Of a DNA stretch of 64,000 bases, positions 1 through 12,288 are shown in pieces. The notes under the pieces are model-generated. The model was not told where the DNA came from. It worked only from the letters and a program-made list of their open reading frames with translations, and ran no database searches. Origin of the DNA: Monodelphis domestica (lineage: Eukaryota > Chordata > Mammalia > Didelphimorphia > Didelphidae); contig NC_077229.1 in the NCBI RefSeq assembly GCF_027887165.1, forward strand, positions 114,592,520 through 114,656,519. The letters are read 5' to 3'. Every line of letters starts with the position of its first letter. Positions within the stretch are counted from its first letter, which is position 1. Position numbers and translations under genes: made by a program.

Positions 1-345
1 ATAACCTGTTTCTGCTAAACTGCCTTCCAGTTTGCCCAGCATTTTTTATTTTCAGACAGTGAGTGTTTGCTCCAAATGCTTGGATCTTTAGGTTTACCAA
101 AAAAGAGAATACTAAAGTCATTTACTACTGTACATTAAGAACCTAATCTATTCCACTGAACTACCCCTCTGTTTCTTAGCCACACCAGATTGTTCTGATA
201 ATCACTACTTTGTAGTATAATTTGAAATTTAGTACTGCTAGTCTGCCCTCCTTTACATTACATTCCATTGATTCCAGTAATATCTTGACCTTTTTTTCTT
301 CTAGATGAATTTTTAAATTATTTTTTATAACTCCATAAACTAATG
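1..345 (-). mobile_element. L1 ORF2 C-terminal fragment, cut by window edge
   Basis: The segment reads antisense to an L1 ORF2 and parallels 13260-13560 of the larger L1 in this window: the same order of blocks (GTATAATTTGA..., TTCTTAGCCA..., CTGCCTTCCA) occurs in both. It is diverged and carries no open frame, so it is a dead fragment. It continues past the left edge. Confidence 0.75.
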
Positions 346-894
346 AATTCTTAAGTTACATTAAGAGATATATAATGTTCAGTACAGGCAGACAATTGTT
401 CTACTCTACCATGCTCTTATCAAACCACACAGAATCAACTATTTAATTTAGGGAAGTACATTTCAAGACATTGTCTGAGACCCTCCAGAAAGACAACCAG
501 AATGGTGCAAAGCTAAAAGTTCATGCTATACAAGGCACATAGAGAATGCTTGTTGACTTGATGAAAGTGGAAAGGTGTTTTACCAATCCATTGACCTTTT
601 CTTCTTAGAGGGATACTAGCTGTCATTTTGAGTCCATTTTACTTGGTCTTGCAAGAAAGAATAGCATCATATACACTCTGTTAGCTCACCTAAAAATTCT
701 CCATATTTTCTGTAATTGTTATAAGTGACATTTCTAATAGCATGTTCTCTAGGCAAATACAATTGCAAATAAAATGTTTTAGACAGACATTGTCCCCATA
801 CCATTCCTTTTCCCAAAATCCCCTTTATATTCATGGTACCTCTACTTTTCCAGTGAATTTACTTTGTGATCTAAGGAATTCTTCTGGACTTTAA
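346..894. other. Unassigned AT-rich sequence
   Basis: No open frame of note. A short block near 465-520 may be a diverged CR1/L3 piece, because it precedes a CR1/L3 block on the same strand, but I could not support this well. Confidence 0.4.
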
Positions 895-1005
895 TCTTCT
901 TTATGGGTTAACTAAAAGGGAAGGTCAGATAAATACTGATAGCCTAGATGTTAGCAAAGCATTTGACAAAGTCTGACATCATCAAGAGATAGACTGGGTT
1001 CTTCT
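895..1005 (+). mobile_element. CR1/L3 LINE RT fragment
   Basis: The stretch around 945-985 translates as a D-x-SKAFDKV-like motif, the RT motif A of CR1/L3 LINEs. Only about 100 bp are recognisable. Confidence 0.55.
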
Positions 1006-1034
1006 CACCTACTTTCTAGTTCTTTACACTCCTA

Positions 1035-1830
1035 TCCTGGAGCCCTGATACCATATTCAATCCTGTATCAAGACTTATTAGTTTGATCCCGAGAATATCT
1101 TTTATGTCTATTTCTTTTTATTCACTCTCACAGCATTTATCATAATTCAGGCCTTTATCACCTCTTACCAAAATTATTTCTATAACTTACAATAGATCTC
1201 TGTGATTCCAGTTTTTCCCCTCTCTAATTCATCATACATACAGCTGCCAAAATGATATTCCTAAATGAAAGAGAGAGACTGTGTCACCTTTCCCCCTTCT
1301 AAAAATTCATAATTGGCCTCCTAATGAACATAAGACAAAATTTAAACCCTTCTAATCAGCATATAAGGCCCTTTACCATTTGGTTCTGATTTATTTTTCC
1401 AATATTATTTTATTTATTTTCTCATTTTTTGCTACTTTTTCTAGTTCAAGTAGTCTACTTACTGATCCCCATGGAGGAAATTCTTTTTTATCCTCTCTAT
1501 GCCTTTTCATCACTGATCCTACAAGTCTAGAATTAGCTCCTTTCTAAACTCCACCTATTGAGAATCCCTTGATTTTCTGAATGCATGGGTCAGATAGCAT
1601 TTGCTTCATAAAACTTTTCCTGATCTTTCCTCCTTGAGTTATTAGTACCATCTCTCTTGAAATTACTTTGCTTTTACTTGCTATTGTATAATATATTCTT
1701 CATCTGCCTCCCATAAAGTGATTTTCTCAAGGGCAAATGTTTTTCCCCCCCTCTCAATCCTCAATGACTAAGTGCAGAGTCTTACACATAGTAAGCACTA
1801 AATAAATACTTATAGAATTTAGTGGAATAG
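1035..1830 (+). mobile_element. L2 LINE 3' end
   Basis: It has the usual L2 3' block order: a pyrimidine-rich UTR, a 'tataaggccctttacca'-like core (1361-1380), and the terminal 'acacatagtaagcacta' block ending in AATAAATA at 1800-1810. It is old, diverged and without coding capacity. Confidence 0.65.
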
Positions 1831-2099
1831 AATGCTTAAGCCTTTGTTCTGGTTATGAATTAGGTGTGGTTATTTCCTCTGAAAAACTGCTGTGAAAAAC
1901 TATATGAGGTATATATGTTCCATTCCGGAATTCTTGCATTCCTAAACTTATTGAAGAATTTTTAAATTTACTATCATTTTGACAGTCACATACAACATTC
2001 TTTGTCTTATCTTACCTACTTCCTTCTCTTTCCCTAATTTTTTTTCTCCCACTTCTTTTCATATCCTCTTCTCAGACCTCTAAAGTCATGATCTTATTA

Positions 2100-2345
2100 A
2101 GCCAAACATTGAACACTGCGTGATCAATCTCCACCAAAGAGAAGTCTTATGCAAATAGGCTTTGAGCCAATGGTTACAATAGGATGACAGACTCTGAAAA
2201 TGTTTTGATAAAATTTGGATAGACAATATCAATAACACTCTTCTGATCTATCAGTTCAGTAATTGTCAAAAAGGAATGAAATTAGTATAGAATAAGTTGT
2301 TTTCACTAAAGTCAATCCAACTCTTTGAGTTTGCTTTTTTCCCCG
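2100..2345 (-). mobile_element. CR1/L3 LINE fragment
   Basis: The antisense RT region includes a block at 2245-2290 (a conserved 'gatctatcagttcagtaa' word followed by a track of A and G) typical of antisense CR1/L3. It has no open frame. Confidence 0.55.
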
Positions 2346-2449
2346 AGATGTCCAATAAGCATTCCTTCAATAACATTCTAAAATTTTATCATGAATTGAT
2401 GTCAATTACTTTATATATTTTATAGAATTATTTCTATCATTTTAAAAAA

Positions 2450-3480
2450 ATTCTGGAATTTAATATTTCCCCTTCCTGCAGCACCTCTCCTATAACCCAT
2501 GATTATTATTTTTCAATTAGTGAAAATCTATTTTTGCTTCCTCCATTCTTCCTCTCCTTTGAGAAAAAAATCTCTTTTTTATAAAGATGTAGAACCAAAC
2601 AAAAGCAAATTCTTGTACAAAAAAAAAATTCTTGTACTTACCAGTTCAAAAAATGTCTCAATGTGCACAGTTAATACATTGTTTCTACCAGGAGGCATGT
2701 TTCATAATAAGATCTCTAGTCATGGTTGGCCATTGCATTGATCAGAGTTCCTTAGTTTTTCAATTTATCTTTATAAAATTTTTGTTATTGTATAAATTGC
2801 TTTTTTGATTCTACTAACTTCATTTTAGTTCATATGAGTCTTCTAGATTTCTTTGAAACTATCCTTTTCATCATTTCTTATATTACAATAATATTCCATT
2901 ACATTTAAGTACTATAACTTGTTTTATAATTCCCAGTTAAGGGCATTCCTTCAGTTTACAATTCTTTGCCTTCACAAAATAGCTGCTATAAATATTTTTG
3001 TACACATTAGTCTCTTTCTTTTTTCTTTGATTTCTTTGGTATATACAGTTAATAGTGGCATCCTTGGATCAAAGGATATGCAAAGTTAATTAACTTTTGG
3101 TCATAGTTTTAAATTCCTTTCCCAAATGGCTAAATCACAATTCTATCAATAGCGTATTGATGTACCTGTTTTTCCATAACTCTCAGTATGTCATTTTCTT
3201 TTTCTGTCAATTTTGCCAATCTGATGGATATCAAATGGCTTTGAATTTCAAAATTATTTTAATTTTAATTTCTCTAATTATTAGTTATGTATAGTATATT
3301 TTCATATGTCTATTAATAGTGTGGATTTCTTCCTTTAAAAATGTCTACTTATATCCTTTGACCATTTAAAATTTCCAGAATAACTTTTATATTTATAAAT
3401 TTAAAGTGAATTCCCTATATATTTGAGATCATAATTACTACCCATGCCTTTTTAAAACTACAACTAAAGCCAAATAGATT
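2450..3480 (-). mobile_element. L1 3' half, old antisense copy
   Basis: It runs parallel to 12400-12960 of the large antisense L1: the blocks for the ORF2 C-terminus (2890-3000, 3060-3200) and the upstream part (3230-3370) are in the same order. Similarity is low and short open frames here are chance. Confidence 0.7.
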
Positions 3481-3720
3481 TTGTTCTATCTATTCTTTTA
3501 TTTTAATTCTGTGTGCATCTGTGCCTCGTGTTTTTCTTGTAGTCAACATAATGTTGAATTCTACCTTCTAATCCATTCTGCTATCTTCTTCCATTTGGTG
3601 AGAGAATTCATCTCATTTAAATTTACAGTTATCATTAGTCATATATTTCCATCTACTCTATTCTCTAAATTTTTTCTTTCTCTTTGTTTCCTATCCTATC
3701 TTCGTAAAAAAAAAAAAAGA
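3455..3720 (-). mobile_element. L1 endonuclease-region fragment
   Basis: It resembles 16110-16210 of the large L1 (endonuclease): 'aatagattttgttcta' and 'tttcttgtagtcaaca' correspond to blocks there. It lies directly after the L1 3' half, so it is either the same L1 with a large internal deletion or a second copy. It ends in an A-rich run at 3706-3719. Confidence 0.5.
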
Positions 3721-3939
3721 AGAGGTAGATGAAAAAGGTGTGTGCACAGCACCAGTACTCTAAGTTTGGTACAGTCTAGTTCTGCTCTACTATTCTTCTT
3801 CTTTTATTTCCCTTATCTAGAACCTAATCATGGATGTTTACATATTATTTCTTTTTTTTTAATCTTCCTGTTTAAAATACACACTGTTTAGTTTTTTTTC
3901 CCTTAGGTCTCATGCTTCTCTCAATGTTTTACATGTATA

Positions 3940-4075
3940 TGTATATGCACACACATATAGATATATACCTATAATATATGAATATATTTACATGTATACA
4001 AATGTAGACACATGTTTATATAGACATAAATTTCTCAATATGTACATCTATATACATTTGTGTTTAATATGTGTA
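3940..4075. repeat. AT/ATAC-rich simple repeat
   Basis: Alternating TATG/ACAT/TATA units without a single fixed period: a degenerate microsatellite. Confidence 0.7.
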
Positions 4076-4164
4076 TTTATAAATAGACCCTTAAGAGCAT
4101 TTCATACAGAATTAAATGAAGTAATTAAGCAAATGGAAAATATTAGTAATGATCAAATAACAGA

Positions 4165-4445
4165 TGTGTAGATGTGAAAATTTAGGGGAGGTGACATAAG
4201 AGAAATTTCTCTTTAAAAGGAGCTCTCTGAACTGAGTTCAGGGAGTTTGCCATGGAGGTTGGAGTTTGGAGTTAGTTTGGAGGAGCTGGCTCTCTGAACT
4301 TAGTTGGAGCTTTTAGTTAGTTGGAGGAGCTGTGTCTCTGGACTGAGTTCAGGAGTTGAGGATTTCAGGGAAGGACTGGAGTTTTGCTTTAGGATGATCT
4401 TGTGGTGGGTGATAAAAGAGAGACTAGTCAATCTTTTCTCAATAC
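4165..4445 (+). mobile_element. ERV LTR fragment, same family as the 58409-59452 solo LTR
   Basis: 'ttaggggaggtgacataaga' (4180-4199) matches 'ttaggggaggtgacatagga' of the solo LTR, and 'gatcttgtggtgggtgat' near 4395 matches its 'gatcttgtggtgagtgat'. Both blocks are in the same order with a variable GAGGAGCT/CTCTGAACT-rich middle. Only the part around the promoter and R region remains. No TSD was found. Confidence 0.65.
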
Positions 4446-6114
4446 ATTCCTGACCAAGTACCTACATTGTAGAAAATGGGGAATAGCTTAATCAAATCTT
4501 CTGAAGTAGAGTCTGAACAGTTTTAGGATTCACACACCATATAAGTTTTTGTAGAAATACTATATTCTTTAGCCTCAAAATATAAAGAACCTGATATACT
4601 CCCAACTCCCCTAGTGGAATAGAAGATCATTAAGGGTATGATTCTGTTTTTATTTTTTGTCTTTTTATTTCTAGAACCTAGCAAGTGTTTAAATGTTTGC
4701 ATATTTATCACTGCTTATTGGAATGGATTAGATTAGATTGGATTTCAATGACTATGTATTCTAAACCTTTACTTGAAATATGAATCCTTCCTTGGCATCC
4801 CCATCTGCCTGAATGGATGATCACTCAACATCTGTCTGAATGCATCCCTAGTCATAAAACTTACATTTCATTTGGGGGCATTTCTAAATTCTAAGGCATT
4901 TTTTTAAACATGAATCTACCTCTCTGGAATTTCTTTCAGTGGTGCTAGTTTTGCCTTCTAGGGTAATACTAAACAATTTTTTCGTCTTTTCTACACAACA
5001 ATATTTCTGATTTTTGAAGGAATTATTGTAATTCATTCCTATAAAGATAGATCAGATATGTGTGTATATTTTATATATAGACATGTTTGCATATATATTC
5101 CAAATATCTACAGATACAGAGACAAGACAGAAAAAAAGGAGAGAGGGAGGGGTGAGAGAGAGGCAGAGACAGAGAGAGAGAAAAGCACACATATCACTCA
5201 TATAGACTCCCTGGATGACCCTAAAGGATCATTAGATTGTGGTTTTAGAATCATTGCCTTAGAGACAAATTATTTGAAATACAGAAAAATTCTAAGAAAC
5301 AGGGTATTGGTCTTTTCTGGGGAATGTAACTTGTAGGTCATTTATTTCACTGCTGAAGCAGAAAGTGACTCCTGAATTCAGTCAAGATTTAACAACTTTT
5401 CAATAACTCCTAGGCACAAGTGACAATAAAAATGGGGCAATTTATTTTGAAAGCAAAGAGAAACAAGGAGAAAAGGAGGGATGTGACTCATCCTCAGAGG
5501 GCCCAAAACAAATTATAGAATCATCTCTAACCTTCCATGAGATTTCCTGAACAAGATGGCAGGGACACAGACAATGGGTGAGATGGACAGTTACAGGCAG
5601 TATGTACTTAGTAAGTATATGTTGTGTAAAAGCCACCAACATGACAAACATCAAGGAAGATTGGATGATGAAGGCAGGTGATTTGTAGCCACTTAATAAC
5701 TCAAATCATTTCTCCAATGTTTATGATTTTTCAAAATCCTAAATACATCCAGTCAGTCATAATCCCTTGATCTTTCCAGAGAGATGCATTTCCAGGAAGT
5801 GTGATTCTCACTCATTAGGTCATGTCTGCCTTTGGGCAGGCCAGAACTCCTGGATTCTTTTGTTATCTATGCTTTGGCCTTGCTCATTCTAATGCCCAAG
5901 ACCAACTCTTGTCCTCTGATTATCTCCTTCACAGTCTCTACATAGTCTACTGAAAATGAGTGATTACTCCCCTTCCCAATAGCAACTAAGAATTTAGTTC
6001 ATAGAACCTATGGTCCTTATTGGTCATTCTAGCTATCCTTCACACAATAAAGAACTGTTAGCTATGCATAATATCAAATTCCTTTGTATAATGCTCTGAT
6101 GACATCTAGGTGAC
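4446..6114. other. Mostly unassigned sequence with a purine tract
   Basis: No gene seen. 5115-5185 is a GA-rich simple repeat. 5430-5650 could be a fragment of an antisense LTR, because the minus strand has an AATAAA signal near 5442, but no ends or TSD support it. Confidence 0.35.
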
Positions 6115-6410
6115 TATGATAGAAATCTTACCCTCATGGAGTTTACAATCTAAGTAGAAGGTAGGGAGGAAATGAAAATTAATTATAGTCTATAATATGA
6201 CAAGCAATATGTCAAGACCTTGATTTCCAAAATAACCATAAGAGATAGATACTATTTTTACCCCATTTTACAATTGAGGAAACAGAAAGACTAGGGTTAA
6301 GTGACTTTTTCAGGATCACACAGCTAGTAAGAAATTGAGGCTGCATTTGAATTCAGGGCTTTCTGACTCTAAATGTAGCACACTCTCCACTATGCAGCCT
6401 AATTGACTCT
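6115..6410 (-). mobile_element. L2 3' fragment followed by MIR-like SINE
   Basis: 6125-6170 carries the antisense L2 'ctcatggagtttacaatcta' block. 6225-6410 is an antisense MIR/THER-type SINE: 'caattgaggaaacagaaaga', then 'aggatcacacagctagtaag', then the tRNA-like head. Both are diverged and without clear TSDs. Confidence 0.65.
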
Positions 6411-6629
6411 AAAAGAAGAAAGACATAAACATGTCCAAAATAATTATAATTCTAAGCACTAAGTAGAATGCTGAGAAAAAGACATGAAAGACTGAAGAAA
6501 ATGATATTGAAGTTCCCAGGGAAGATGGATCACTTTTGATTGTAGAAATCATAGAAGGTTTCATAGTGGAAGTGGCATTTAAGTTGAATTTTGAAGATCT
6601 AGAAGATATTGGGCAGAAAGAGATTCAAC

Positions 6630-6960
6630 TAATTCAACAGGCATTTATAAAGTACTTATATGCTAGTCACTTGGTTAGATGTTAGAGACTGAAAAAAAAT
6701 TATTAAACACTGTCTTCCCTCAAGGAACTTATATGCTATTTGAAATGGTGAAGCATATTCCATAAAGTAGGAATGATATGAACAAAACTGAAGATATATT
6801 TCTTAAATCCATAGAATTTCAAAGTTATAATGAGCCATCTAATGAAACTTCTCTCTTTAATAGATTAAAAAAAACAGGCCCAAGGGATTTAAATGTCTTG
6901 CCTGAGGTTAGACTGGAGCTAAGTAGGGTAAAACTAGTTACTTCTACAATGCTTTAAAGT
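6630..6960 (-). mobile_element. L2 3' end and MIR-like remnant
   Basis: 6630-6760 shows the reverse complement of the L2 terminus ('catttataaagtacttatat', 'ctcaaggaacttatatgcta'). 6810-6920 has blocks of an antisense MIR-type SINE. Boundaries are uncertain. Confidence 0.5.
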
Positions 6961-7084
6961 TTATAGATTAAGTGCTTTTCATAAATTATCTTTATAATAA
7001 TTTAGGCAATTATGATTATTATTATTATAATACACATTTATACCCAGTGAAACTGAGTCTAAACATAAAGAATGATATTATAAG

Positions 7085-8335
7085 TTACAGATAAAGAGTG
7101 TTATTATAAGTAAGTTAGGGGAACATAGAATAATTTACCTGTCAGATGTATGGAGAAGGGAAGAATTTATGACCAAACAAAAGACAGAATATCGTAAGAT
7201 GTAAAATGAATAATTTTTATTTTATTAAATATTAAAGTTTTTGTATAAATAAACCATGCAACCAAGGTTAGAAGGTAAACAACAAACTGGGAAAATTTGC
7301 ATAACAAATTTCTTTGACAAAGTTCTAATTTCTCACATACATAAAGAACCAAGTCAAATTTTAATGGTCCAAAATTATGAGTAGGCAGTTTTCAGATGAC
7401 AAAATCAAAGCTATCAATAATCACATAAAAATATTCTAAATCCCTCTTGATTAGGGAAATGCAAATTAAAACAACTCTGAGGTACCACATCATACCTATT
7501 AGATTGACCAATATGACAGTAAAGGAAAATAATACATTTTGGAGGGAATGTGCAAAATAGGGACACTAATGCATTGCTGGTAGAGTTGTGTACTGATCCA
7601 AACATTTTGGAGGGCAATTTAGAATTATGCCCAAAGGGCTATTAAAGAATACTTATACTTTGATTCAGTAATACTACTGCTAGGTCTGTATCCCCCCCAA
7701 AAAAAAGATAAAAAAGGGGAAAGGATCTGTTTCTACAAAAATATTTATATCTAATTTTTTTGATGGAAAAGAATTGGAAACTAAAGGGATGTCCCTCAAT
7801 TAGGGAATGGATGAATAAATCAAAGTATATAGTGGTTATGGAATGCTGTTGTGCTATAAAGAATGATGAACAGAATGATTTCATAAAATGCTGGAAAGAC
7901 CTACATGAACTGATGCAGAACAAAATAAGCAAAGCCAGGAAAACAATGTACACAGAAACAGAAATATTGTGGAACAATCAAATGTGATAGATTTAGCTAC
8001 TAACAGCAATACAATGATCCACAACAATTCTGAGGGACTTATGACAAATAATGCTATCCACCTGCAGAGAAAGAACTGTTGGAGTAGGAATGCAGATGAA
8101 ATAATATTATTTATCACTTGCTTATTTGGGTATATGTTTTGGGCTTTTGGTTTTATAAGATTATTCACTTCCAAAAGTGAATAATATGGAAATATGTTTG
8201 GCATAATACATGTATGATCCAGATTGAATTGCTTGCCAGCTTGGGGAGGGGGGAGAAGGGAGGAAGACAATTTGGATCATATAATTTCAGATTTATTTGG
8301 AAATTTGTTATTAAAATAAAGATAAATAATTTTTA
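7085..8335 (+). mobile_element. L1 3' end, 5'-truncated
   Basis: Reads sense through the C-terminal part of L1 ORF2 and the 3' UTR. The block order is the reverse complement of 11940-13160 in the large L1. Recognisable protein blocks include KNWKLKGCPSI (7770-7802), the KARKTMYTETE word near 7938-7970, and FGFIRLF-like 3' sequence. The open frame 7760-7987 is a remnant of ORF2. Frameshifts separate the pieces. An A-rich tail (8320-8350) ends the element; no clear TSD. Confidence 0.8.
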
Positions 8336-8596
8336 AAGAAAAAATAAATATAATAAGAAATAGGCATAGAGAGATTTAATGATTCCCCCCAAAGTCATAC
8401 TCATAAGTGTTGTAGTTATAAATGGATGCCAAATCTAAATTTTAAACCTTTGCTCCTTTCATTATACCCTACACCTGACTCTTGAAATAAATGGTAGGGA
8501 CTTAGGGATGGGATTGGATGTTATTTAGGCCAATATCATTAGAGAAACCTGGTTTTGAGGAGGCTACCCAAGCCCAGTGCAGGGAGAGACAGACCC

Positions 8597-9180
8597 TGTG
8601 ATGAGACACACACAGAACCCTGTGTTATAAAATAACAGTTGTTTAATAAAATAGGGACAGGTTAGAAGGGAGTTGGATATAACTTGCTCTAATAATAACT
8701 ACCTACACCTCCACAGATCTACAAATCTCTTCACAGAGATTGCTTTTGAGTGCTTTCCCTACTCTACTCCTATACTCTCTATATAACCCCAAATTACTGT
8801 ACTCAGCTAAGGTAACACTAAACCCCCCTTTTGGTGACCTAAGGAAAGGGTCTGTGTTAAGTCTGACAACAGGATAACAGGATAATCCAAACAGCAGGTA
8901 GGATGTGAAGATCAGGCAATGCAACAGGGAAATGCAACAGGGAAAAAGTAAATCTCCTCAGGTCCACTGAGAGAGAGAAAAGCCACAACCCCCAGTCTCA
9001 ACTGTCTCCCTCTAATAACAGCTGCTCAACCCCCAAATTCCAGAACTTTTCACTCTGCTGTCCATCTGCAAACTCACACACATTACTTAACTTAATTCTG
9101 TAACACTCTCTAGCAGAGAAGGGACCTAGCTCCTCCATAGAAAGTGCCAGTATGGCTTCTTCATTATGACTGTGGGGATA
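8597..9180 (-). mobile_element. Probable ERV solo LTR, antisense
   Basis: On the minus strand a TATA-like TTATATAG (near 8780) is followed about 110 bp later by ATTAAA (near 8640) and then by a 3' end reading ...TCTCATCACA (8597). This is the layout of an LTR promoter, poly(A) signal and CA terminus. 4 bp ACCC (8593-8596) precede the element; possible ACCC partners lie at 8988-8991 and 9029-9032, but LTR-like sequence seems to go on to about 9180. The far end is therefore unsure. Confidence 0.5.
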
Positions 9181-9234
9181 GAATATGAAAGCATAGTTGT
9201 ACATTGTACAGAGTACATTGTACATAGTCACTCA

Positions 9235-10026
9235 TTCAATTCCTTTCAAAGTAACAAACGTTTATAATATATCTAACATGTACAAAGCATTGAACTAGGT
9301 AAAAAGATAAAACAAAAACAAAAGTAAAAAAAATCATACCTTCCCTAGGGGAATTTCCAAGAATAAATAAATATGAAATAATTTATGGAGGTAGAAAGCA
9401 TTTACAATTGGAGAAATTCAAAAAGACTTCCTAGAGGAAGTAATAACCAACCTGAAACTTTTAAGTAAGCTAGAAATTCTAGAAGGCAGAAATGAAGAAC
9501 AAACATATTCTATGTAAAGATGAGAGATGTATGTGTAAAGTCAGGGAACATCTGCTAACTCTTTTGGCTAGATGATGGACTATCCAAAGAGATGGATATG
9601 AAAAGGGAAGAAAATGTAAGTGAGAGCCTGATTTGTGGAGAGTTTTGAGTAGAAGTATGCTAATGAAGGTTTAACAACCAACTCTCAAAAAATGTATGCC
9701 CAGTACACTTTTTAGATAAACCTGTATGGTTAATATTTTTTTCCATCATTGTATTGTCTTGAGCATCAACAAAATAATAAATCAAGTTTTGGTTTCTAGC
9801 ATTTGCCATTTTTTTCTAGGCAGAAATACCCATAAAGAAAATTTAAATTTAACCTCGCAAGAGCTGAAATGAGCTGGGTTCAGCATATTCTTGGAAGAAT
9901 CAGGCTGAGGTATTTGTATTTTAACCTAAAGGCAAAAGAGAACCACTAAAGATTTCTGAGCAAGGGAATGACATGGTTTAAATGTTATGGTGGCTGTGTG
10001 GAAGATGCTAATATTAAATAAGTAAA

Positions 10027-10057
<31 letters not shown>

Positions 10058-11055
10058 TTTGTGTGTGTGTATGAAATGATGCCTTATCTAGTTCAGGGAA
10101 AGAAGGAAGGGAGGGAGAGAGTTACCTGGGATTTTAAATGTAACTAACATAAAAATAGATAAATAAATTGAAAATCAAAAAAGGAAAGAGGGCCTTACTA
10201 TATTAATATATTCATAATAAATACAAATAAATGAAAATTAGTTAAGTACAATGTAATTTGAGAGGGAGGGCAAGAGCAATAGGAGTAATAAGCAAAGGAT
10301 TCATGTAGAAAGTCATGTTTAAACAGTTGAAGGAAAAAGTGATTTCATGGGGTGGAGGTGAGGAGGGAAGGGCAAACATTGCATGTATAGAAGACAGGAT
10401 AAAAGCGTGGGCCTAAGAGATCATTTCCTGGGTGAGGGTTAGAAAGAAAATGTGTTTGGTGGATTGAAGAGTAAGACAGGGAGGAGGCTGGAAAGATAGG
10501 TTGGGAACTGGTTGAAAAGAGCTTTTAAACTAAAAAGAAGAGTTTATATTTTATCATAAAGACAACAGAAAGCCTTTAGAATTAGTTTAATGAGTAGGGG
10601 AATAAAATCGTGCTTAAGAAAAATCTCTTGGTCAATATTATATAGGAGAGATTGAAGAGGCAGGGAGAACAAGCAGTAAGCCAAAATCTATTTGAGATAT
10701 GATAGTAATTGCATGAACAGAGATCAGATAAGACTGAGGCCTGTAGAGGTAGAAACATCAAGATGTGGCAAATAACTGGTTTGAATGAGAATGAGAAGTC
10801 AAGGATAGTGCTGAGAGTAAGAACTGGGAGGACGATGCTTCCTCCAATGGAAATAGTGAACTATGGAAGAGGACAGAGTTTGGGGGAACAGTTGATGAGT
10901 TCAGTTTTGGATGCATTGAGGTTTGAGATGTCTGTAGGACAATGAAATATCCAACAGGCAATTGGCAATGCAGGACTGAAGCTCATGGCAGAGACTGGTG
11001 CTGGATATGAAACTCTTCAAGTCTTCAACCTAGAGATATCAGTTAAACAGTAGGT
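9235..11055 (-). mobile_element. Long L2-type LINE remnant, interrupted
   Basis: Three blocks in one orientation, 9235-9665, 9870-10010 and 10270-11055, follow the order expected of an antisense L2 3' region ('gagagttttgagtagaagta', 'gagcaagggaatgacatggt', 'gatgagttcagttttggatg', 'ttgaggtttgagatgtctgt'). The parts between are unassigned or microsatellite. The open frames 10709-10945 and 10758-10961 are chance. The family name is my best guess from the pattern. Confidence 0.5.
10028..10072. repeat. (AT)n/(GT)n microsatellite
   Basis: An alternating AT run followed by TATATTTGTGTGTGTG inside the L2-like stretch. Confidence 0.9.
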
Positions 11056-11245
11056 GATTTCTTCTTGTTTTGTCCTTTCAGTAGTGTCTGATTCTTTGTG
11101 ACCACATTTGGAGTTTTCTTGTCAAAAGGTACTGAAGTGGCTTGCTGTTTCCTTCTACATCTCCTTTTAAAGATGAGGAATTGTGGCAAACAGGGCTACA
11201 GATCTTGTCCAATCTTGTCTTGCTAATAAGTATTCAGCCTTGACT
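11055..11245 (-). mobile_element. MAR1-like tRNA SINE, antisense
   Basis: Contains the antisense tail block ('gattctttgtgaccacattt', then 'ggagttttcttgtcaaaagg') and 'aaagatgaggaattgtggca' of marsupial MAR1-type SINEs. It is diverged. Confidence 0.65.
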
Positions 11246-11369
11246 TGAATATGTTGGGGATATGAGTCTTTCCAGTTTTAGTCCCTGAACTTTATCTATC
11301 TGTAGGTACCCCCATGGTAGGTGATTGAGGTTACCAGAAGAACCAGTATAGAGAATACCATGTATCTTA

Positions 11370-11635
11370 CACAGGAAGCCTTTCTTCATCCTTCAAGTCA
11401 TCAATAATCTCCCTCTTTCCCCTGGGACTTCACATTATACTTTGCTTTTTAATTCTCTTTTGCACTTACCACAACCCCTTTTATATGTAGTTATTCTCTA
11501 AATTCTTGTTCCTACTCTAGATAGTAAACTCAATGAGGGTGGACAGCATTATCTAAGATAGGTATTTCCTTTAGTACCCAGTACTGTACTCTGATGCTTA
11601 ATAAATAAATGTTTAATGAATATTTGCTAAATTAA
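11370..11635 (+). mobile_element. L2 LINE 3' end
   Basis: Has the L2 terminal block order, a UTR rich in C and T, 'gatagtaaactcaatgaggg', 'ctgatgcttaataaataaat', in sense orientation. Confidence 0.65.
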
Positions 11636-12288
11636 ATTCCATTACTGAACATAGTAATACATGGCTGGGCCAATTCATCTCTCCTTAGGCAGCTTGATGC
11701 CTTCCTTCTATTTTATCTTCTCCTCTACCAATGCAGTATGGTACCTTGTCTTTCTCATAGTCTCAATTGTCTGCATCATTGGGAAGATAAGGGTGTTTTC
11801 ATGATCTCCAAAGCCAATATAGGCCAGAATTTGTCCTAGTTCTTCCTAACTTTAAAGGTTACCCCTCTATCCTATACCAACCCACTTCTCACTTTCTTTT
11901 GGAACCTGTAATTTTTGTCTTAGTATTGTTTCTTTTTTTAAATTTAAATTTTATTTCTTCAATTTAGAACATTATTCTTTGGTTACAAGAATCAATTTTT
12001 TTCCCTCCCTCCCTTCAACCCACCCTTTCCATAGCCAATGTGCAATTCCACTGGGTATTACATGTGTCCTTGGTCAAAACCTATTTCCATGTTGTTGATG
12101 TTTGCACTAGGATGTTCATTTAGAGTCTATATCCCCAACCGTATACCTTCAATCCATGTATTCAAGCAGATGTTTTTCTTTGGTGTTTTTACTCCCACAG
12201 TGTTTCCTCTGGATGTGGATAGTGGTTTTTCTCGTAGATTCCTCCAAGTTGTTCAGGATCACTGCATTGCCACTAATGGAGAAATCCA

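Noticed and set aside
5058..5336. 92-codon frame rich in Glu and Arg
   Set aside because: The charged part is a translation of a GA-rich simple repeat.
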